Source: Gemmataceae bacterium (GTDB taxonomy: Bacteria; Planctomycetota; Planctomycetia; Gemmatales; Gemmataceae). From it: a stretch of DNA of 7,821 nucleotides. This document shows, one piece after another, positions 1 to 5,532 of the stretch; within the stretch, counting starts at the first letter, position 1, and each line of letters opens with the position of its first letter. Where the stretch lies: the NCBI GenBank assembly GCA_025056835.1, contig JANWVS010000076.1, positions 1 through 7,821 on the forward strand, in the 5' to 3' direction. Position numbers and translations under genes: made by a program. The notes beneath the pieces were generated by a model. The model did not search any database. It worked only from the letters and a program-made list of their open reading frames with translations, and was not told the origin of the DNA.

Positions 1-201
1 AAGACGGCGGCAATGCTCCACGTGGTCGCGAGCACTCCGAACTTTCCGCTGGCCAACGACTGCACGTACTATGGCCTGGAGGACGACGTCATAACCCCCC
101 TTTTCCTCATCGAGCGCGGCACGATGATGGTACCGGAGGAACCTGGCCTCGGCATTCATGTCGACGAAGCCAAGCTTTTGAAGTGGCGCGTGCAGGCATA
201 G
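1..201 (+). CDS. Enolase-superfamily (mandelate racemase/muconate lactonizing type) protein, C-terminal fragment
   Basis: Only the last 66 codons are in the window; the reading frame is open from base 1 and ends at a TAG. The tail has the segment HVVASTPNFPLANDC, then YYGLEDDVI and the closing PEEPGLGIHVDEAKL. This fits the end of the barrel and the returning capping segment of mandelate racemase/muconate lactonizing enzymes, where a PxGPGLGvevDe motif near the C-terminus is typical. These enzymes abstract the proton alpha to a carboxylate, using a metal held in the barrel. The catalytic lysines and metal ligands lie upstream of the window, so the substrate cannot be told (acid-sugar dehydratase, dipeptide epimerase and cycloisomerase are all possible). 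The gene converges with the acyltransferase gene, leaving about 28 bp between stops and no evident terminator. The ATG at 13 is internal, not a start. Confidence 0.8.
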   Translation, partial: KTAAMLHVVASTPNFPLANDCTYYGLEDDVITPLFLIERGTMMVPEEPGLGIHVDEAKLLKWRVQA

Positions 202-229
202 GCACGATCGCGTTCGTGTCGGACCTGTC

Positions 230-946
230 TCAGCGGTAGCCGCGGCGCTGGGCCAACTCGGCAATTCGGGCCTGGATGATGTCCCGCACCTTTTCGAGAG
301 TTGGCCGATTGAAGGGGCGGTCATAAAACCCAGAAAGGTCAATCGGATCTCCGAACACAGCACGAGTGGCCCGGGGGCTGGGCACCAGCCAGGAGCGGAG
401 CAGTTGATCGGTTCGCGGGCCGCCGCGGATAGCCACGGGCAACACCGGTGCGCGGCTGCGCAGTGCCAGCCAGGCGGCACCAGGACTGGCGCGGACCATT
501 CGGCCGCGCGCCACGCCGCTGAGATTGCCTTCAGGAAATACGCACACGAGGGCGCCCGCTTGCAGCCGGCGCAAGGCCCGGCGGGCCGCAACGGGATCGG
601 TCCCGCCGCGCTCGACGTGGACGCAGCCCATGGTGTCAAGCACGTTAGTGATGACGGGATGCGTGTAGTAAAATTCGCGGGCGACGAGGAAGGCGAGTTG
701 CCGTCGTTTGCACACCGCCAGCAGAAACGTCGGATCAGCGCTACAAGTGTGGTTGCACACGATGATGGCCGGTCCTTCGGCAGGAAATGGATTATGACGA
801 TTCGTCGACCAGCGGTGGAAAAGGCGCGCGTAGAAATTCGACCCGCGAATGATGAGAAACTCCCACCACGTCATGTGCTGGAAGCGGCGCTTGGCCCGCC
901 AGATGAGCATCAGGCACCAAAGCAGGCTCAAAACGGGCCACAGCAT
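230..946 (-). CDS. Lysophospholipid acyltransferase family protein (PlsC-like, 1-acylglycerol-3-phosphate acyltransferase)
   Basis: Predicted 238-residue membrane-associated acyltransferase, probably moving an acyl chain onto lysophosphatidate or a related lysolipid in phospholipid synthesis. The four classic acyltransferase blocks are visible. Block I is NHTCSAD (catalytic H66 and D71, the HX4D motif). Block II is GCVHVERGG (about 107-115). Block III is FPEG (137-140). Block IV is VLPVAIRG (about 168-175). The first ~16 residues are hydrophobic (MLWPVLSLLWCLMLIW) and likely form a membrane anchor. Length fits the family. I start at 946 because GAGGTG lies about nine bases upstream. An in-frame ATG at 961 would add five residues (MRCAV) but has no ribosome binding site. 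It is divergent from the pterin-binding gene, with about 77 bp between starts. The exact acyl acceptor is unknown; ornithine-lipid or other O-acyltransferases of this clan are alternatives. Confidence 0.88.
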   Translation of the reverse strand: MLWPVLSLLWCLMLIWRAKRRFQHMTWWEFLIIRGSNFYARLFHRWSTNRHNPFPAEGPAIIVCNHTCSADPTFLLAVCKRRQLAFLVAREFYYTHPVITNVLDTMGCVHVERGGTDPVAARRALRRLQAGALVCVFPEGNLSGVARGRMVRASPGAAWLALRSRAPVLPVAIRGGPRTDQLLRSWLVPSPRATRAVFGDPIDLSGFYDRPFNRPTLEKVRDIIQARIAELAQRRGYR

Positions 947-1011
947 CACCGCGCACCTCATCGGCCAAGATAGCAGCGCCGGCCGCCCGCGGCGACAGCT
1001 GGCGCGGACGT

Positions 1012-1023
1012 TAGAATAAGGCC
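1012..1023 (+). promoter_or_regulatory. Possible -10 element placed for a leaderless transcript
   Basis: TAGAAT (5 of 6 matches to TATAAT) ends six bases before the ATG at 1024, so a start site seven bases downstream of it would fall on the start codon. No convincing -35 hexamer is seen at normal spacing, and no Shine-Dalgarno at usable distance (the only purine run, AAGG, is 2 bases from the ATG). Suggestive only. Confidence 0.25.
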
Positions 1024-2394
1024 ATGGCCCGAGTGCTGTTCGTCACCGGCAAGCTTGCGGAAGCGGCGTTGCGCCGGCAGTTGGCGGAGTTGGCGCCGCG
1101 CTTGCCCTTCGAGTGCGACGTCGCCGTGCTCCCCATTACCGTCGTTGCCTTGGCGACGACGCCATGGATTGCCCGCCATTTGACGCCGCCGCAGGGAATC
1201 GATCGGGTCATTCTGCCCGGCCTGTGTCAGGGCGAATTAGACGTGTTTCGTACATGCTGGGGCGCTGTGCCAGTCGAGCGCGGGCCTAAGGACGTGCGTG
1301 ACCTGCCGGAACATTTCGGCCAGCGGCGCGGTCCGCCGCCGGGTTATGGCGGCTACGACATCCAAATCATCGCGGAGATCAACTCCGCGCCGCGCTGGTC
1401 CCGCGCTGAGCTTTTGGCCCAAGCCCAACAGCTTCGAACCGACGGAGCCGACCTCATCGACTTGGGCTGCGATCCAGGCTCGACTTGGTCGGACGTCGGC
1501 GCGGCCGTCGCGGCCCTGCGCGATGCCGGTCTGCGCGTCTCCATCGACTCGTTTAATCCATCGGAAGTGGAGAAGGCCGTCCGCGCCGGGGCCGAGTTGG
1601 TACTGAGCGTCAATCAAACGAACTGTGCCGCGGCAGCCGACTGGGGATGTGAAGTCGTGGCCGTGCCCGATCGTCCCGAGCAAGTCGAGAGCCTGGAACC
1701 GACGCTCGAGCGTCTCGTCGCCGACGGCGTGCCGTTTCGCATTGACCCGATTTTGGAGCCGATTGGTCTGGGATTCGCTGCGTCGTTGGGCCGCTACCTG
1801 GAGGCGCGGCGGCGATGGCCAAACGCCGAGATGATGATGGGCGTCGGCAACCTGACGGAATTGACGGACGTCGACTCGGCAGGGCTAAACGTCGCATTGC
1901 TCGGGTTCTGCCAGGAACTGGGCATTCGCAGTGTATTGACGACACAAGTGATCAACTGGTGTCGCACCTGTGTGCGGGAGCTGGACTTGGCGCGACGGCT
2001 GGTCTACTGGGCCTGCCGGGAACGGACTCCGCCGAAACATCTAGAACCGCGCCTGGTGATGCTTCGCGACCCACGATTACCCAAGCCCGACCCCCAACGG
2101 TTTGCGGAGTTGGCGGAACGGCTGACCGATCGCAATTATCGTCTGTTCGCCGAGGAGGACCGGCTCCATGTCGTCAGCGCCGGCCTGCACCTCGACGACG
2201 ACAATCCTTTCGCTCTCTTCGCGCGTCTCATGGAACGCGAGCCGATCGACGCGGCCCACGCGTTTTATCTGGGATACGAGCTGGCCAAAGCGACCACCGC
2301 GCTTACCCTCGGCAAGAGCTACGTGCAAGACCAAGCGCTCCGGTGGGGCATGCTGACGCGGGAGGAGCGCGCCGCCCACGAGCAACAGTCGTGA
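1024..2394 (+). CDS. DUF6513 domain-containing dihydropteroate synthase-like (pterin-binding) protein
   Basis: A 456-residue protein with an N-terminal domain (about 1-105, starting MARVLFVTGKLAEAALRR) that I associate with DUF6513. A pterin-binding TIM barrel follows (about 110-330). In the barrel, GADLIDLGCDPGST (141-154) matches the dihydropteroate synthase GADIIDIGGEST loop, RVSIDSFNP (171-179) matches the SIDTxxP strand, and ELVLSVNQ (191-198) matches the IINDVSG strand. The C-terminal part (about 340-456) ends in AHAFYLGYELAKA and a conserved-looking LGKSYVQDQALRWG. Proteins of this build occur in methanogens, in bacteria using tetrahydromethanopterin, and in planctomycetes. The likely role is in making or handling a methanopterin-type pterin, not ordinary folate; that role is inference. 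At 456 residues it is far longer than folate-type FolP (about 280). It is convergent with ispH. No C1-transfer gene (fae, mch, mtdB, fhc) is nearby. Confidence 0.85.
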   Translation: MARVLFVTGKLAEAALRRQLAELAPRLPFECDVAVLPITVVALATTPWIARHLTPPQGIDRVILPGLCQGELDVFRTCWGAVPVERGPKDVRDLPEHFGQRRGPPPGYGGYDIQIIAEINSAPRWSRAELLAQAQQLRTDGADLIDLGCDPGSTWSDVGAAVAALRDAGLRVSIDSFNPSEVEKAVRAGAELVLSVNQTNCAAAADWGCEVVAVPDRPEQVESLEPTLERLVADGVPFRIDPILEPIGLGFAASLGRYLEARRRWPNAEMMMGVGNLTELTDVDSAGLNVALLGFCQELGIRSVLTTQVINWCRTCVRELDLARRLVYWACRERTPPKHLEPRLVMLRDPRLPKPDPQRFAELAERLTDRNYRLFAEEDRLHVVSAGLHLDDDNPFALFARLMEREPIDAAHAFYLGYELAKATTALTLGKSYVQDQALRWGMLTREERAAHEQQS

Positions 2395-2440
2395 AGGGAA
2401 CGTATCCGGTTGGATCCGGCGGTGATGATTCGTAGCTTGG

Positions 2441-3370
2441 TTAACGGAGCACGCGCAGCTCGCGCGGCAATGGAAAACTGACGTGCTCTTCTCGAACCGT
2501 TCGCGTTTCCACGGTCGCCCGGAAGCGGTCGCGGAGGTGGGCGATGCACTCCTGCACGACGTCTTCAGGTGCGCTGGCGCCGGCGGTCATGAGCACCGTT
2601 CCGACACCACCAAACCATTCGTCGCGCAACTCGGCAGCGCTGTCGACGAGGTGGGCCGGCTTCCCGCAGCTACGGGCCAACTCGGCTAAACGTAGGCTGT
2701 TGGAACTATTCTGACTGCCGACCACGATCACAACATCCGCCTCCGGGACCAGTTCTTTGACAGCTTCCTGACGATTCTGCGTGGCGTAGCAGATGTCGTC
2801 GCGCGAGGGGCCAACAATCTGAGGGAAGCGCCGCCGCAAGGCGCGAATAATGACCTCGGCGTCGTCCACGCTTAACGTCGTCTGCGTCAGGTAAGCCACT
2901 TTGGCATCGGCCGGCAGGTCGAGTCGCTCGACGTCGGATTCGTTCTCCACGAGGCGGATGGCTTGCGGTGCCTCGCCGATCGTGCCGACGACTTCGTCGT
3001 GGCCTTCGTGACCGATAAGCAGGATCGTGTAACCGTGCTTGGCAAAGCGCACGGCTTCGAGGTGGACCTTGGTGACAAGCGGGCAAGTAGCGTCAATGGC
3101 GGTGAGACGGCGGGCGGCCGCCTCGGCGCGAATGGCCGGGGCTACGCCGTGGGCGCTATAAAGTACCGTGGCACCGAGAGGGACATCGGCGATCCGGTCG
3201 ACAAAAACGACACCGCGTTGGCGAAACCGCTCGACCACGTGGCGGTTGTGAACGATTTCGTGGTAGACATACAAGGGCACGCCAAAGATTTTCAGAGCAC
3301 TTTCGAGACACTCGATGGCCATGTTAACGCCGGCACAAAATCCGCGTGGATTGGCCAGAATGATGCGCAT
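2441..3370 (-). CDS. ispH: 4-hydroxy-3-methylbut-2-enyl diphosphate reductase (IspH/LytB)
   Basis: Cytosolic iron-sulfur enzyme that reductively dehydrates HMBPP to isopentenyl and dimethylallyl diphosphate, the last step of the MEP isoprenoid pathway. The 309-residue product has all hallmarks: GFCAGV near the start, SAHGV (72-76), DATCPLV (93-99), GHEGHDE (120-126), LTQTTLSVDD, DDICYATQNRQEAV, GSQNSSNS (218-225) and TAGASAPE. The three cluster cysteines are C12, C96 and C194; substrate-binding H41, H124 and acid E126 are present. Length is normal (about 310). The start at 3370 is set by AGGAGG six bases upstream and by homology to MRIxLANPRGFCAGV. An upstream in-frame start at 3451 would add 27 unrelated residues and run through a terminator hairpin. 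It is preceded on the same strand by the small exported-protein gene but separated by that terminator, so it is probably its own unit. No key residue is missing. Confidence 0.97.
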   Translation of the reverse strand: MRIILANPRGFCAGVNMAIECLESALKIFGVPLYVYHEIVHNRHVVERFRQRGVVFVDRIADVPLGATVLYSAHGVAPAIRAEAAARRLTAIDATCPLVTKVHLEAVRFAKHGYTILLIGHEGHDEVVGTIGEAPQAIRLVENESDVERLDLPADAKVAYLTQTTLSVDDAEVIIRALRRRFPQIVGPSRDDICYATQNRQEAVKELVPEADVVIVVGSQNSSNSLRLAELARSCGKPAHLVDSAAELRDEWFGGVGTVLMTAGASAPEDVVQECIAHLRDRFRATVETRTVREEHVSFPLPRELRVLR

Positions 3371-3382
3371 GGATCGCCTCCT
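3371..3382 (-). promoter_or_regulatory. Ribosome binding site that fixes the ispH start
   Basis: Read on the minus strand, AGGAGG (bases 3377-3382) is followed by six bases and the ATG at 3370. This is the strongest Shine-Dalgarno in the window and argues against the longer open frame beginning at 3451. Confidence 0.8.
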
Positions 3383-3439
3383 GGGGAGTATGTTAGGCGT
3401 CGTGGCCGATCTCGCCAGTGCGGTGTGCTGCTGCGCAAC

Positions 3440-3472
3440 AAAAAAGCCCACGGTTTGTCATGCGCCGCGGGC
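3440..3472 (-). terminator. Intrinsic terminator downstream of the DUF6370-like gene
   Basis: On the minus strand GCCCGCGG (3472-3465) pairs with CCGTGGGC (3453-3446). This gives an eight-pair stem with one G-U, an 11-base loop, and then six U residues (3445-3440). It begins about 21 bases after the stop codon of the exported protein gene and ends about 70 bases before the ispH start, separating the two transcription units. Confidence 0.8.
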
Positions 3473-3493
3473 ATTTTGCTAAGACACAGGCCG

Positions 3494-3832
3494 CTAGTTG
3501 TATTTCAATTCCTTGACGGCAATCACTTCCTTCTTGCCGTCTTTTTTCAGGGTGCCGGTGACAACCCCGTCTTTTGCGGAACTACAAACGTCGCCATGAT
3601 ACTTCTTGTCGGATTTGGCATCGAAAAAGATAGTGACGTCTTTCTTGTCGCGCTTGGTGACGATGACCGTGGCGCAGTTGTCAGTTTCACCCAGGTCGCA
3701 CTTAGCGCAAGTTATCTTCCCCTTGAGCGTGACCTCGGTGGTTTTGTCTTTCTTGTCACCGCCAGCGTTAGCGTCGTGCAGCAACAGAAGTGCTACGCTG
3801 ACAACAAGAGCTACACCCGTGCAACACCGCAT
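3494..3832 (-). CDS. Small exported four-cysteine protein, DUF6370-like
   Basis: Encodes 112 residues with a signal peptide: MRCC, a hydrophobic run TGVALVVSVALLLL, then ANA (21-23) before a lysine- and aspartate-rich linker, so cleavage after A23 is likely. The mature part (about 89 residues) looks like a compact beta-rich domain: EVTLKGKITCAKCDLGE, then alternating strands (ATVIVTK, DVTIFFD), a YHGDVC segment, and GTLKKDGKKEVIAVKEL. Four mature cysteines (C42, C45, C53, C83), with a CxxC pair, suggest metal binding or disulfides outside the cytoplasm. The pattern agrees with the DUF6370 family I know from planctomycetes, whose function is unknown. The start at 3832 is chosen because GGAGGA lies five bases upstream; an extension to 3865 lacks such a site and would put eleven residues, including three arginines, before the signal. 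A terminator follows the gene. A heavy-metal or copper-stress role is possible but unsupported here. Confidence 0.8.
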   Translation of the reverse strand: MRCCTGVALVVSVALLLLHDANAGGDKKDKTTEVTLKGKITCAKCDLGETDNCATVIVTKRDKKDVTIFFDAKSDKKYHGDVCSSAKDGVVTGTLKKDGKKEVIAVKELKYN

Positions 3833-3934
3833 AGTCGTCCTCCGTAAGAGAGATCGCAATATCAACCGCCTCGCCGCTCAGTTTATCCGAATCGCCCGAG
3901 GAGTTCCAGTAAAGTCGGAGATCGCGGTGTTGGT

Positions 3935-3957
3935 CGGCCGTATGAATAACACGGCCG
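3935..3957. repeat. Inverted repeat (hairpin A) between the DUF3467 and DUF6370-like genes
   Basis: CGGCCGT (3935-3941) and ACGGCCG (3951-3957) form a perfect seven-pair stem around a nine-base AT-rich loop. Its last four bases overlap the neighbouring hairpin B, so the two cannot both form completely. On the minus strand it lies after hairpin B, counted from the DUF3467 stop. Confidence 0.55.
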
Positions 3958-3983
3958 GCGTCCGTCCGCGTCCGGACGCCGGC
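3954..3983 (-). terminator. GC-rich hairpin B, possible terminator of the DUF3467 gene
   Basis: GCCGGCGTCCG (3954-3964) and CGGACGCCGGC (3973-3983) are perfect 11-base complements with an eight-base loop. On the minus strand the stem begins 34 bases after the DUF3467 stop. There is no U-tract, only a mixed GTGTTATTCATA run afterwards, so it is a non-canonical terminator, an RNA-stabilising 3' end or a leader structure for the next gene. Confidence 0.45.
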
Positions 3984-4017
3984 GCGATGCACCACCATCA
4001 AGAACTTGAGGCCGCTG

Positions 4018-4389
4018 TCAGGCGTTGGCCCGCGGCGCCTGGGGCGGAGCGGTCGTCGCCGCGGGGCGCGCGACGTTGCGAATGCGGCGCTGGAAGTCAA
4101 GCTCCAAAGCACCGTACGCGTTCTCGAACTGGCTGACGACACCGATCAAGGCATTCATGAGCCGCTTGGCGGTGTAGAAATTCATCACAACACGGTGCGT
4201 CAGCTTGACGGCTTCGTTGGGGTTGGGCACCATGGACGTGTTCAACCCGAAGTCGAGCACCAATTCTTCCGGTGTGACGCTCACCCGGCAGAAGTTAGTG
4301 TAGACCGTGGACAAGTTGCTGTAGTCCGTCGGGAACGTCGGAGGAGCAGCTTGCGGTTGCGCCGGTGCGCTGGGGGTTTCGTCAGGCAT
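4018..4389 (-). CDS. DUF3467 domain-containing protein
   Basis: A 123-residue soluble protein of unknown function. The central block (about 28-105) matches what I recall of DUF3467: a strand NFCRVSVTPEELVLDFGLN (32-50), then VKLTHRVVMNFYTAKRLMNAL (61-81) and a helical FENAYGALELDFQRRI. The first 25 residues and the last 17 are rich in proline and alanine and probably unstructured. No signal peptide, membrane segment or catalytic motif is seen. The start at 4389 is fixed by AAAGGAG eight bases upstream; the open frame runs on to 4497, but the added 36 residues are not family-like. It is transcribed alone on the minus strand, divergent from the RsbT-like gene, and is followed by two hairpins. 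Nothing nearby points to a function. Confidence 0.82.
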   Translation of the reverse strand: MPDETPSAPAQPQAAPPTFPTDYSNLSTVYTNFCRVSVTPEELVLDFGLNTSMVPNPNEAVKLTHRVVMNFYTAKRLMNALIGVVSQFENAYGALELDFQRRIRNVARPAATTAPPQAPRANA

Positions 4390-4462
4390 TGCACAGACTC
4401 CTTTGAAAGAAAGTTCGGGTAAACCTACCCAACCTCGCCATCCACCTTCGGTTGGCGAAGTT

Positions 4463-4491
4463 AGTATCGTGATTATGACGAAATAGATCAA
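4463..4491 (-). promoter_or_regulatory. Candidate sigma-70-type promoter for the DUF3467 gene
   Basis: On the minus strand TTGATC (4491-4486) and GATACT (4468-4463) are separated by exactly 17 bases, each matching four of six consensus positions. CATAAT (4477-4472), a better -10, sits in the same AT-rich stretch but only 15 bases from an upstream TTGCGG. Either would give a leader of roughly 70-80 bases containing a small CTTCG/CGAAG hairpin (4446-4460). Confidence 0.3.
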
Positions 4492-4615
4492 CCGCAAATC
4501 GCGAGTTTTTTTAGGAATTTTTGTCCGCTTGTTGTGAAAATGGCCTAGTCAGAGAAGAAAGAGATAAGGTAGACTCATGGTGTGACGAAAATTCACTGGT
4601 CAAGGACGACCAACG

Positions 4616-5080
4616 ATGGCTCCGGAACCCTTTCTCACGGTGCCTCTGCGGCGCAGCCGCGATTGGTTGCACGCCCGTTTTCGAGCACGTCAGGTGGCAC
4701 AACTCTTGAGCTTTACGGAATACGATGCGGCTTGCATCGCGGCGCTGAGTTTTCTGCTTGCCCGCCAAGCAACCCTCGCTCACGGTCGAGCGGACCTCTG
4801 TTTTGCCATCCACGACCGACGTCTCCATGTCTATGTCCGCGGACCCACTGACGAGACACTCGCACCAATCTCGCACTTTCGTTTGGAAAAAGAGCTACCC
4901 CACGATGAGCGCCGATTGCCTGGCGAGGACGTCGCCTGGCTGATCCGTCAGCTTCAGCAGCTGGCACCATTTCGTGTTCTGGATGAAATCGTCCGGCAAA
5001 ACGACGAAGTCTTGCACTTGCTAAAGTCGACACTACGTTCTCAGGAGACCAGAACCGAGGCTAATCCCACCGCCGCATAG
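4616..5080 (+). CDS. RsbT/HATPase-like small protein with degenerate ATP site (putative anti-sigma-type regulator)
   Basis: A 154-residue protein I do not recognise as a named family, but its order of motifs resembles the RsbT-type anti-sigma ATPase module at the head of some bacterial sensor kinases. TVPLRRSRDWLHARFRARQV (8-27) and AQLLSFTEYDAACIAALSFL (28-47) follow the usual 'iPlrsE.Dvv.AR..aR.lA..lGFs..dqtriatavSElaRN' pattern. GRADLCFAIHDRRLHVYVRG (57-76) fits the next two strands. The tail VRQNDEVLHLLKSTLRSQ (126-143) matches the 'vq.QNqeLlraL.eLr.rq' linker seen after such modules. The ATP-binding N-box (E..RN) is replaced by SFLLARQ, and no DxGxG or glycine-rich lid is present, so ATP binding or kinase activity is unlikely. 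AAGGA nine bases upstream supports the start. It lies upstream of, and on the same strand as, a sigma factor gene. The family assignment and regulatory role are inference. Confidence 0.6.
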   Translation: MAPEPFLTVPLRRSRDWLHARFRARQVAQLLSFTEYDAACIAALSFLLARQATLAHGRADLCFAIHDRRLHVYVRGPTDETLAPISHFRLEKELPHDERRLPGEDVAWLIRQLQQLAPFRVLDEIVRQNDEVLHLLKSTLRSQETRTEANPTAA

Positions 5081-5201
5081 TCGGTACATTCGGTGTAACC
5101 CCTTCAAATTCTGGCAAAAACGATCGAATTCAAGGCTTACCCAGGTGACAGACTCCAAAGGGCGACTTCGTGAAATAATTCACTTTTTTGCGAAGAAACC
5201 C

Positions 5202-5230
5202 TTGTAATCCGGCGAGCGACCCTTTAAAAT
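5202..5230 (+). promoter_or_regulatory. Candidate sigma-70 promoter for the sigma factor gene
   Basis: TTGTAA (5202-5207) and TAAAAT (5225-5230) are separated by exactly 17 bases; they match four of six and five of six consensus positions. Identical heptamers GCGAGCG lie in the spacer (5212-5218) and just after the -10 (5234-5240), 22 bases apart, or about two helical turns, as in a paired operator. The start site would lie near 5237, leaving a leader of about 295 bases. Confidence 0.4.
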
Positions 5231-5264
5231 TCAGCGAGCGTCGAGAAAAAGAGTTGATTCCCCG

Positions 5265-5295
5265 GCAGAAAGAGGCCCCCGGGGGGTAGGTCTGC
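5265..5295. repeat. GC-rich inverted repeat in the sigma factor leader
   Basis: A central CCCCCGGGGG palindrome (5276-5285) is framed by GCAGA (5265-5269) and TCTGC (5291-5295), giving an imperfect inverted repeat of 31 bases. It lies downstream of the promoter candidate, so it would be transcribed as a strong leader stem or could serve as a protein-binding site. Confidence 0.45.
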
Positions 5296-5532
5296 GAAAG
5301 CGGACCGAACATCGTTACAGGGAAGCAGGTTGTTCGGGATTTGCCGGAAAACGGAGAATCACAACAACCGCGAAAGCGCCAAAAGGTCTTGTGCATGGGA
5401 GGTGGCTGCCTTCCACGCTCTCCCGCCTTGTCGCTGGTGCGGTTCGCCGCGTCCCTACGGCGCATGGTGACGCGACCTGGACTCACGCTACTGGGGCTCG
5501 AGAACGTTTTTTGTGAAAAGGAAGCCACGGCC

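Larger units (their letters stand above)
5081..5532 (+). other. 452-bp non-coding gap upstream of the sigma factor gene
   Basis: No supported gene is seen here. The first half is AT-richer than its surroundings. It holds a weak GTGAA/TTCAC hairpin followed by six T (5170-5189), which could end the RsbT-like transcript. Next come a sigma-70-like promoter candidate (5202-5230), two GCGAGCG copies (5212-5218 and 5234-5240) and a GC-rich inverted repeat (5265-5295). The open frame continues upstream of the sigma start to 5341 via TTG, and in-frame ATGs lie at 5395 and 5464. The added residues do not resemble a sigma factor, so the segment is read as a leader of about 300 bases. Confidence 0.55.

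Noticed and set aside
404..973. 189-codon open frame on + opposite the acyltransferase
   Set aside because: It is the mirror of a gene with all four acyltransferase blocks; the translation is low-complexity Ala/Arg/Gly/His without motifs.
1815..2435. 206-codon open frame on + in another frame of the pterin-binding gene
   Set aside because: Arg/Gly-rich shadow translation; the overlapping frame has clear domain signatures to its end.
2395..2440. Terminator in the convergent gap between the pterin-binding gene and ispH
   Set aside because: Only a short repeated ATCCGG is present, with no stable stem and no T-run.
2963..3847. Long 294-codon open frame on + across ispH and the small exported-protein gene
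   Set aside because: It is antisense to two well-supported genes, spans their terminator, has no family motifs, and is a usual by-product of GC-rich codon use.
5170..5189. GTGAA/TTCAC hairpin followed by six T as a terminator of the RsbT-like gene
   Set aside because: The stem is only five mostly A-T pairs and would be unstable; mentioned in the gap entry but not called as a terminator.
5341..5532. 64-codon N-terminal extension of the sigma factor
   Set aside because: It starts with TTG without a ribosome site, its residues do not resemble region 1.1, and AAAAGGAAG precedes the ATG at 5533.
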